In this document: one piece after another, positions 1 through 4,350 of the stretch
Layout: every line of letters begins with the position of its first letter
Numbering within the stretch: the stretch's first letter is position 1
The notes under the pieces: model-generated
The model's database searches: none
What the model saw: the letters and a program-made list of their open reading frames with translations, nothing else
Told to the model about the DNA's origin: nothing
Assembly: GCA_035461905.1 (NCBI GenBank)
Contig: DATHUV010000163.1
Coordinates: forward strand, 1 to 5,285
Reading direction: 5' to 3'
Origin: SZUA-442 sp035461905
GTDB taxonomy: Bacteria > Actinomycetota > Acidimicrobiia > Spongiisociales > UBA5794
DNA: 5,285 bases
Made by a program: the position numbers and the translations under genes

Positions 1-226
1 GGCGGCGGCGAGCCTGCGATCGATCGTCAGCAAGGGTGCGTCGACGGCCTCCGCCATTGCCACGTACCAGGCGTCGTAGGCAGTCAACGACGTTCGCAGC
101 TCCCAGATCCGTTCTGCGAATGGAGCGTAGGGTGCCAGATCAACGGGGAGGTGCCCCGCCGTGAACCTGCTGGAACCATTCCTGCCGCGCATGCGTCAAA
201 CGAGTGATGACTGCGCGATGTCTCAT
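1..226 (-). pseudogene. VapC-type PIN-domain toxin remnant, N-truncated and frameshifted, runs off the window
   Basis: VapC toxins are PIN-domain RNases of type II toxin-antitoxin pairs. On the minus strand, bases 1-150 translate to a piece ending in FAERIWELRTSLTAYDAWYV then AMAEAVDAPLLTIDRRLAAA. This is the characteristic C-terminal half of actinobacterial VapC: WELR-x-LTAYDA-x-YVA-AEA, with the acidic TAYD residue, then PLLT-x-D-x-RLA. Reading back, this frame meets a stop at about 196. The family-like sequence (RLTHARQEWFQQV) continues instead in the neighbouring frame. One extra G in the minus-strand G run at 154-157 would join the two parts. The first 50 or so residues of a VapC, with the N-terminal metal-binding Asp, are not recognisable; upstream the DNA encodes the lipoprotein on the other strand. 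No antitoxin gene is visible here. Only a few C-terminal residues should lie beyond base 1. The PIN identity is well supported; decay rather than a sequencing error is inferred. Confidence 0.72.
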
Positions 227-1286
227 TGGGTCATGTGCCTTGGTCCTCGTCGGAGGTTTGGTCGCCGGTTGCGCCGCCGACCCTGAGGCGAGCGACGTCC
301 CCTCGACCACCTCGACCTCGACCACCGAGCCGTCTGTTGCACCACCCGTCGATTGCCCCAACTTCGTGACCGAGGTGGAGACGGGGCCGGAGCCGACCGA
401 TTACTCCGAGGACGGACCGATCTCCCAGGCCCAGAACCGACTACAGGGCGACGTCGAGGCGGCGATGGCGTATGCACAGCAGCGCACCGACGACTTCGGA
501 TCGATCCGATTCGAGAACAGTCCGCGAGTGCGGCTGGTGATCAGCTTCACCGACCATCTCGAGGAGCACTGTGCCGCCCTCCGTGACCTGCTCACATACC
601 CCGACGAGTTCGAACTCGTGCTGGCTCCGGTCACGGAGGCTGAGCTGTATGCCATCCAGGATGACGTGGTCGCGATGGCTGGCGAGTACATCCAGGGCGC
701 CGGATCCTCCTCGGACAGCGTCGGCGTGAGCCTGCGCGCTGACGGCGAAGCGGTGGCAGCCGAGATCGCGGCCAAGTATGGGGACCTTGTGACGATCACG
801 GTTGGCGCGCTCGGTTACCCGGACCGCACTACCGGCGGATTCTGGGTCTGTAGCGACCTGGTGCCACCGCCTCCTTCGTCGCCGACATTCCTGGTCGCGG
901 CCCTGAAGCCCATCGAGTCACCGGTCACGTCGGGACACGACTTCGAGGCTGTCGTCACCGTGACCAACACGGGTGGGGACATTGTGGCCTTCGAATCAGG
1001 CTCACCGCTCACGGCCCTCGTGTACCTGCCCCGCACCGACGAGGTCGTCGGGATCTACACCGGTAGCGTCGCGGGCGTCGGGGTCAGTGCTGAACTCGGA
1101 CCCGGTGAGTCGATCGACATCGAAGTTGTCGGCGGTACGGCCTCGTGCGATCCCGAGCTCGGCTACGCCCTCCCCCCTGGCGACTACGAGGTCCGGGTGG
1201 CCGTCGACCAGTATGAGTACCCCGACGGCGGGTTCGAGCTCCATGCGATCCTCAGCGAGCCGACACCGCTGACCGTGTCAGGGTGA
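204..1286 (+). CDS. Exported lipoprotein with alpha-lytic-prodomain-like and Ig-like/BsuPI-like domains
   Basis: The protein has a lipoprotein signal peptide: Arg5, a hydrophobic stretch at about 7-20, and the lipobox LVAGC with the lipidated Cys at residue 23. A Thr/Ser/Pro linker at about 30-48 follows, as expected for a cell-surface protein tethered to the membrane. Residues about 75-200 (QAQNRL, then VRLVISFTDHLEEHCAALRD, then a repeat ending in AAKYGDLVTITVG) resemble the alpha-lytic-protease-prodomain-like module found in many actinobacterial hypothetical proteins. Residues about 228-358 look like an all-beta Ig-like domain: VTVTNTGGD, LGPGESIDIEV and LPPGDYEVRV match the pattern of the BsuPI proteinase-inhibitor fold. 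Mature cysteines at 51, 123, 216 and 315 could form disulfides. The start is GTG at 204 or ATG at 207; an in-frame stop at 162 limits earlier starts, and no clear Shine-Dalgarno or promoter is seen. The 5' end overlaps the vapC remnant on the opposite strand. Substrate and function are unknown; protease inhibition or surface binding is speculation. Confidence 0.82.
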   Translation: MMTARCLIGSCALVLVGGLVAGCAADPEASDVPSTTSTSTTEPSVAPPVDCPNFVTEVETGPEPTDYSEDGPISQAQNRLQGDVEAAMAYAQQRTDDFGSIRFENSPRVRLVISFTDHLEEHCAALRDLLTYPDEFELVLAPVTEAELYAIQDDVVAMAGEYIQGAGSSSDSVGVSLRADGEAVAAEIAAKYGDLVTITVGALGYPDRTTGGFWVCSDLVPPPPSSPTFLVAALKPIESPVTSGHDFEAVVTVTNTGGDIVAFESGSPLTALVYLPRTDEVVGIYTGSVAGVGVSAELGPGESIDIEVVGGTASCDPELGYALPPGDYEVRVAVDQYEYPDGGFELHAILSEPTPLTVSG

Positions 1287-1300
1287 CCCCGACTTCGGGG
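1287..1300 (+). terminator. Small GC hairpin directly after the lipoprotein stop codon
   Basis: CCCCG (1287-1291) pairs with CGGGG (1296-1300) around an ACTT tetraloop, starting the base after the TGA stop. There is no T-tract downstream, so this is at best a weak intrinsic or Rho-assisted terminator, or a 3' end stabiliser. Its position between two separate transcription units fits that role. Confidence 0.35.
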
Positions 1301-1319
1301 ACGCGCTCCTCGTACCCGG

Positions 1320-1325
1320 TAGAGT
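1320..1325 (+). promoter_or_regulatory. Possible -10 element for the hydrolase gene
   Basis: The hexamer TAGAGT matches four of six positions of the TATAAT consensus. It would give a 5' leader of about 39 bases carrying the GGAGG ribosome-binding site at 1362-1366. No good -35 hexamer lies 16-18 bases upstream, so the call is tentative. Confidence 0.28.
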
Positions 1326-1361
1326 GATGGGCAGATCCCAACCACCCATCCGCCTGAATCC

Positions 1362-1366
1362 GGAGG
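1362..1366 (+). promoter_or_regulatory. Shine-Dalgarno GGAGG for the hydrolase
   Basis: GGAGG lies four bases before the ATG at 1371 and supports that start. The spacing is on the short side. Confidence 0.6.
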
Positions 1367-1370
1367 CTCC

Positions 1371-1985
1371 ATGGCCGAGGTCCTGCTGTTCCACCACGCA
1401 CTAGGGCTGACCGCTGGTGTGCACGCATTCGCAGACGAGCTGCGGGGAGCCGGGCACACCGTCCACACGCCTGACTTGTATCACGGACGCACCTTCGCAA
1501 CGCTCGACGAGGGTCTCGCGTTCGCCGAGGAACTCGGCTTCGAGAACATCCTCGATCGCGGTGTCGACACAGCCGAGGACCTCCATGCAGGACTCGTATA
1601 CGCAGGGTTCTCACTCGGCGTGATGGCTGCACAGAAGCTCGCCCAGACGAGGCCCGGAGCCCGCGGAGCGCTCCTCTTCTCAGCCTGCATCCCGATCAGT
1701 GGCGACTGGGCCTTCGGGCCGTGGCCCGAAGGTGTCCCCGTCCAGATCCACGGCACCGAGGAGGACCCTGTCTTCGTCGGCGAGGGCGACATCGAAGCCG
1801 CCCGCGAGATCGTCGACCAGGTCGAGAATGCGGAACTCTTCCTCTACCCCGGCGACCAGCACCTCTTCGCCGACAGCTCGCTCCCGACCTACGATGCGGA
1901 GGCCGCGACGTTGCTCACCCAACGGGTGATCGAGTTCCTGGACCGGCTTGACCGAGCCTTTGCGCTCAATGGTCTCCTGTCGTGA
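1371..1985 (+). CDS. Dienelactone hydrolase family protein (alpha/beta hydrolase, Ser nucleophile)
   Basis: This 204-residue cytosolic alpha/beta hydrolase has the compact length and order of the dienelactone hydrolase family. It begins with a beta strand and HHALG (EVLLFHHALGLT). PDLYHGR at 34-40 is the family's typical PDLY(H/Y)G segment. The nucleophile elbow is GFSLG with Ser81, followed by an acid at Asp132 in HGTEEDPVF and a base at His164 in GDQHLFAD, giving a plausible Ser-Asp-His triad. Classical dienelactone hydrolases of chlorocatechol breakdown use Cys at the nucleophile position, so the Ser argues for a general esterase or lactonase rather than a true ClcD. No aromatic-degradation genes are nearby. 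The ATG at 1371 is supported by GGAGG. The gene stands alone: it has its own leader and converges on the downstream GNAT gene with only 20 bases between stop codons. The substrate cannot be inferred. Confidence 0.88.
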   Translation: MAEVLLFHHALGLTAGVHAFADELRGAGHTVHTPDLYHGRTFATLDEGLAFAEELGFENILDRGVDTAEDLHAGLVYAGFSLGVMAAQKLAQTRPGARGALLFSACIPISGDWAFGPWPEGVPVQIHGTEEDPVFVGEGDIEAAREIVDQVENAELFLYPGDQHLFADSSLPTYDAEAATLLTQRVIEFLDRLDRAFALNGLLS

Positions 1986-1986
1986 T

Positions 1987-2000
1987 GCATCGAGCTATGC
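1987..2000. terminator. Weak inverted repeat between two convergent genes
   Basis: GCAT (1987-1990) and ATGC (1997-2000) flank a six-base loop in the 20-base gap between the convergent stop codons. A four-base stem without a T-tract is a poor terminator. It is listed because no other termination signal is visible in this gap. Confidence 0.15.
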
Positions 2001-2005
2001 GAGTG

Positions 2006-2524
2006 TCACACGTCATCTCGCAGGAGTGACCACACTTCCAAGTCGTGGTACTCGCCGCGATGGAACCAACACCTGCGCATGACACCCTCGAAGGTGAATC
2101 CGGCCTTCTGCGCCACCCGACGGGAAGCCTCGTTGTCGGGGTGGATGTTCAGCTGGACGCGCTCGACGCGCTTGCGGGCGAAGATGTAGTCCGCCAACAG
2201 CCGGACCGCCTCGGACGTGTATCCCTTGCCTGCATGCTCGGCTCCGAACAGCTGATATGAGATCTCATATCCAGCGAGGTACGACGCGATCGGGAAGAAC
2301 TCGACCTCGCCCACGATCTCGTTTCCGGAACCGATCATCAACAACATGCCTTCGTCGGGCTTCCAGAAACCGGACTCGGCGTACTCCGACCGGAGGGCCG
2401 GCTCGCTCATCACACCAAGCGGGAAGTAGTCGCCCTTCGCCCGGAGATCGCTCAACCTCTCGAAGAGCTCGTCCAAGTCGGCCTCGCGCACCATCCGCAG
2501 TTCCACGACCGTTCCCCGAAGCAT
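2006..2524 (-). CDS. GNAT N-acetyltransferase, RimJ/RimL-like (Acetyltransf_3)
   Basis: GNAT enzymes move the acetyl group of acetyl-CoA onto an amine of a protein N-terminus or small molecule. Counting from the ATG at 2524 (172 residues), the protein opens with a beta strand and VREADLDELFE, as in RimJ-like enzymes. A core strand follows (EIVGEVEFF, about 69-77), then EISYQLFGAEHAGKGYTSEA at about 87-106, where G99-K-G101 forms the acetyl-CoA pyrophosphate loop (Q/H-x-x-G-x-G/A). The late motif IHPDNEASRRVAQKAGFTFE (128-147) is diagnostic of the RimJ/RimL branch. An earlier in-frame TTG at 2542 would add six residues. The ATG is preferred because GGAGGG lies four bases upstream of it, inside the would-be extension. 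The gene lies 90 bases downstream of the double-GNAT gene on the same strand and may have its own promoter. Whether the substrate is a ribosomal protein, an antibiotic or a metabolite cannot be told. Confidence 0.9.
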   Translation of the reverse strand: MLRGTVVELRMVREADLDELFERLSDLRAKGDYFPLGVMSEPALRSEYAESGFWKPDEGMLLMIGSGNEIVGEVEFFPIASYLAGYEISYQLFGAEHAGKGYTSEAVRLLADYIFARKRVERVQLNIHPDNEASRRVAQKAGFTFEGVMRRCWFHRGEYHDLEVWSLLRDDV

Positions 2525-2528
2525 GTGA

Positions 2529-2534
2529 CCCTCC
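2529..2534 (-). promoter_or_regulatory. Shine-Dalgarno GGAGGG that fixes the GNAT start
   Basis: On the minus strand GGAGGG is followed by TCAC and then the ATG whose first base is 2524. It makes the ATG a better start than the in-frame TTG at 2542, which would place this site inside the coding region. Confidence 0.65.
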
Positions 2535-2558
2535 GCTGCCAAGGACTGGATCTACGCG

Positions 2559-2564
2559 ATTCTA
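2559..2564 (-). promoter_or_regulatory. Possible -10 element for the single-domain GNAT gene
   Basis: The minus-strand hexamer TAGAAT matches five of six bases of TATAAT. It would start transcription near 2552, leaving a leader of about 28 bases containing the GGAGGG site. No good -35 is visible, although TTTGCA lies immediately upstream. If real, this gene is transcribed separately from the upstream double-GNAT gene. Confidence 0.4.
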
Positions 2565-2614
2565 TGCAAACGGATCCGGGGCAGCCCTGTCGCGGTCCCG
2601 GCCGCAGGTCGATC

Positions 2615-3658
2615 TCAGGCGCCGCCCGTGGCTCGGAGTTGCTTGCGGGCCACAACCTCGCCGTCCTCGATCTCGCCGGTGGGGACGTAGCCGTTGCGTT
2701 CGTAGAACGGACGCGGTGATCCCTTGCCGTCGCTCCAGCTGACCGTCATTGCGCTGTCGCCGCGTGCCATGAAAGCCTCCTCGACGAGGCGAAGGGCACG
2801 GTCCCCGATTCCCCTGCGTTGGTGGAGGCGATCGATGAGAAGGCGCCACAAGTAGGGCTCGGGATGATGATCGGTCGACTCGGCGACCATCACGAACCCG
2901 ACGATCTCGTCGTCGGCGGTGATGGCACGCATCCAGGGGACGACGGGGGCACCGTTGTAGACCTCCGGGAACATCGCATCGGCGAAGGACCCGCCCATCG
3001 GTGAGACGAACCGTTCCTGGGACTTGTGCGTCACGAGACCCAGGACGGTGTCGGCGGTCTCCGGTGTGATCTCGACGAGCGCGACCTCCTCGGGAGCCAC
3101 GGCGGACCGATTCCGCCACTCGTCCCACAGGTCCCTGGTGGTCCCGTAGATCCAGTCGTCGGATACCTCATCATCCAGCCAGAACGACGACCTGGTGTGG
3201 CCCTCGAACACGAACCCACATCGCTCCATCACCATCGCAGACGCTGAGTTGTCGGGGTGGAGCGTCCCGAACACCCTCGTGACGCCCAGGTCCTCGAACA
3301 GGTATGTGACGAAGGCGTCGAGGGACTCGACTGCATAGCCGTGTCCCCAGTGGGCCGAACCGAAGGAGTACCCGATCTCCGCGATGCGGGCGCGATCCGT
3401 GAGGTGGACGACGAGGTCCCCATATGCCTCACCGGTCTCCCGGTCGGCGACCACTGCCATCCACCATTCCTCGTCGGTCGGACCATCCATGGCGGCGACG
3501 TCGTGAACCATCTGCTCGGCTTCCGAGCGCGGATACGGCGTCACCCAGTTCTGGTATCGGGCGACCTCGGGGTCGTCCCGCCTGGCGTGGAGGTCGTCGA
3601 CGTCGTCCGGGGTGAACGCCCGGATGACGAGCCGTTGCGTGGTGATGGGTGTGAACAC
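2615..3658 (-). CDS. Tandem GNAT fusion: RimJ-like domain plus spermine/spermidine-acetyltransferase-like domain
   Basis: Counting from the GTG at 3658, this is a 347-residue protein with two acetyltransferase domains, about twice the usual GNAT length. Domain 1 (about 1-182) is RimJ/RimL-like: TPITTQRLVIRAFTPDD at the start, the acetyl-CoA loop HWGHGYA at 103-109, and LHPDNSASAMVMERCGFVFE near 133-152. Domain 2 (about 193-342) differs. PYLWRLLIDR at 268-277, the acetyl-CoA loop RRGIG at 281-285, FYERNGY at 318-324 and the ending TGEIEDGEVV recall the polyamine acetyltransferases BltD and PaiA. Both domains retain the glycine loop, so both may be active. A TTG at 3670 would add four residues, but it overlaps a -10-like hexamer. 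The GTG sits six bases after that hexamer and gives the usual short N-terminus, implying a leaderless mRNA. The gene is divergent from the HxlR regulator, which may control it. Substrates are unknown; the polyamine suggestion rests on motif resemblance only. Confidence 0.87.
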   Translation of the reverse strand: MFTPITTQRLVIRAFTPDDVDDLHARRDDPEVARYQNWVTPYPRSEAEQMVHDVAAMDGPTDEEWWMAVVADRETGEAYGDLVVHLTDRARIAEIGYSFGSAHWGHGYAVESLDAFVTYLFEDLGVTRVFGTLHPDNSASAMVMERCGFVFEGHTRSSFWLDDEVSDDWIYGTTRDLWDEWRNRSAVAPEEVALVEITPETADTVLGLVTHKSQERFVSPMGGSFADAMFPEVYNGAPVVPWMRAITADDEIVGFVMVAESTDHHPEPYLWRLLIDRLHQRRGIGDRALRLVEEAFMARGDSAMTVSWSDGKGSPRPFYERNGYVPTGEIEDGEVVARKQLRATGGA

Positions 3659-3691
3659 GAGCAGATTCAAACACGTCGCGCCCGGGTGTGA
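3647..3691. repeat. Direct repeat GGGTGTGA in the divergent promoter region
   Basis: GGGTGTGA occurs at 3647-3654 and again at 3684-3691, each followed closely by CACG (AACACG and GGCACG). The copies flank the -10-like hexamer of the double-GNAT gene; the first lies just inside its coding region. They could be regulator half-sites, but eight bases in high-GC DNA may be chance. Confidence 0.25.
3665..3670 (-). promoter_or_regulatory. Putative -10 element of the double-GNAT gene (leaderless)
   Basis: The minus-strand hexamer TTGAAT matches four of six TATAAT positions. It is followed by six bases and then GTG (first base 3658), so transcription would begin at or next to the start codon. No Shine-Dalgarno precedes the GTG, which fits a leaderless message. 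The -35 region 17 bases upstream (CCTCAC) is poor, so the promoter may need activation. Confidence 0.42.
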
Positions 3692-3706
3692 GGCACGTCT
3701 TCGCCC

Positions 3707-3735
3707 TTGACAGATTCTCCGACACTTCAGAAAAT
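3707..3735 (+). promoter_or_regulatory. Promoter of the HxlR regulator/protease operon (leaderless)
   Basis: A perfect -35 TTGACA (3707-3712), a 17-base spacer and the -10 GAAAAT (3730-3735, four of six matches) form the clearest promoter in the window. Six bases later comes the ATG at 3742, so the predicted transcript starts at the initiation codon, and no Shine-Dalgarno is present. TTCT (3715-3718) and AGAA (3729-3732) form a small inverted repeat across the spacer and -10, a possible autorepressor site. Confidence 0.6.
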
Positions 3736-3741
3736 GAAGCG

Positions 3742-4350
3742 ATGACCCGCACGTACGACCAGTATTGCCCCGTTGCCTCCGCCCTCGACCGGATCGGGGA
3801 TCGCTGGACGCTGCTGATCCTCCGCGACCTCCTGTGGTACGGGCCTGCCAGATTCGGTGATTTCACCGCACACAACGTCGGCATCCCGCCCGCTCTGCTC
3901 GCGGAGCGGCTCCGCATGCTCACGGAGGCCGGACTCGTGGCCAAGGAGGGACGCCGGTACCGCGCAGTCGATCCCGGCGGCCAACTGCTGGCGATGGTGG
4001 ACGGTCTCGCAGCGCTCGGTTCCCGCTTCCTTTCGGACGAGGATCCCTCCGATGCGTCGCTTACCTACCTCGCACGACGGATGACGGCGATCCACCAGGA
4101 TGAGCTCGTCAACATCGTTCCCCGGTCGCTCACTCTCACCATCGGGACGGTCACCGTCGGCTGCAGGATCGGTGGTGGGCGCGTCGACTTCTCCGCACCT
4201 CGCACGACCGATCCGCACGTCCGGGCAACCAGGGAGGAGTTCATGCAGCTCGTCGAGGGCACCCGCGACCCCCACCGGTTCCCGGTCGAGGGCGCCGAGG
4301 ACGGCTGGGACGCCGCCAGCATCCTTCGTTTCCTGAGCTCTGCCGCATGA
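3742..4350 (+). CDS. HxlR-family winged-helix transcriptional regulator with SCP2-like C-terminal domain
   Basis: HxlR regulators are dimeric MarR-related DNA-binding proteins that often control a divergent neighbour and can sense redox or reactive electrophiles. The 202-residue product begins MTRTYDQYCPVASALDRIGD, the family hallmark, with the conserved Cys at residue 9 that serves as sensor in members such as HypR. RWTLLILRDLLWYGPARFGD at 21-40 and LLAERLRMLTEAGLV at 52-66 form the helix-turn-helix core; RRYRAVDPGG at 71-80 is the wing. Residues about 120-200 are extra compared with the usual length of roughly 100-150. They resemble the SCP2/alkyl-sulfatase-C-terminal-like domain seen in some actinobacterial HxlR proteins, which could bind a hydrophobic ligand. 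An earlier in-frame ATG at 3688 is rejected: it would place the promoter inside the gene and add an unrelated 18 residues. The last codons overlap the protease start (ATGA at 4347-4350), so the two are co-transcribed. Confidence 0.9.
   Translation: MTRTYDQYCPVASALDRIGDRWTLLILRDLLWYGPARFGDFTAHNVGIPPALLAERLRMLTEAGLVAKEGRRYRAVDPGGQLLAMVDGLAALGSRFLSDEDPSDASLTYLARRMTAIHQDELVNIVPRSLTLTIGTVTVGCRIGGGRVDFSAPRTTDPHVRATREEFMQLVEGTRDPHRFPVEGAEDGWDAASILRFLSSAA

Noticed and set aside
140..361. A 73-residue minus-strand frame taken as a complete small gene.
   Set aside because: Only its C-terminal part looks VapC-like. The rest is antisense to the lipoprotein's signal peptide and Thr/Ser linker, so it is part of the pseudogene plus shadow sequence.
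2003..2011. GTGTCACAC between the convergent genes as a terminator or binding site.
   Set aside because: Its arms are four bases with a one-base centre, too tight to form an RNA hairpin, and it overlaps the GNAT stop codon.
2525..2542. A TTG start for the single-domain GNAT at 2542.
   Set aside because: The strong GGAGGG site sits inside this extension, at the right distance for the ATG at 2524.
2571..2578. The perfect palindrome CGGATCCG upstream of the single-domain GNAT as an operator.
   Set aside because: Eight bases of GC-rich palindrome are expected by chance at this size, and nothing else in the context supports a binding site.
3688..3741. An 18-residue N-terminal extension of the HxlR protein starting at ATG 3688.
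   Set aside because: It would place TTGACA and the -10 inside the gene, and the family normally begins a few residues before the YDQYCPVA motif.
3734..3745. A four-codon mini-ORF (ATGAAGCGATGA) whose stop overlaps the HxlR start, suggesting a translational control leader.
   Set aside because: The predicted transcription start is at about 3742, so the mini-ORF would not be transcribed from this promoter, and it overlaps the -10 element. It would matter only if an upstream start site were found.
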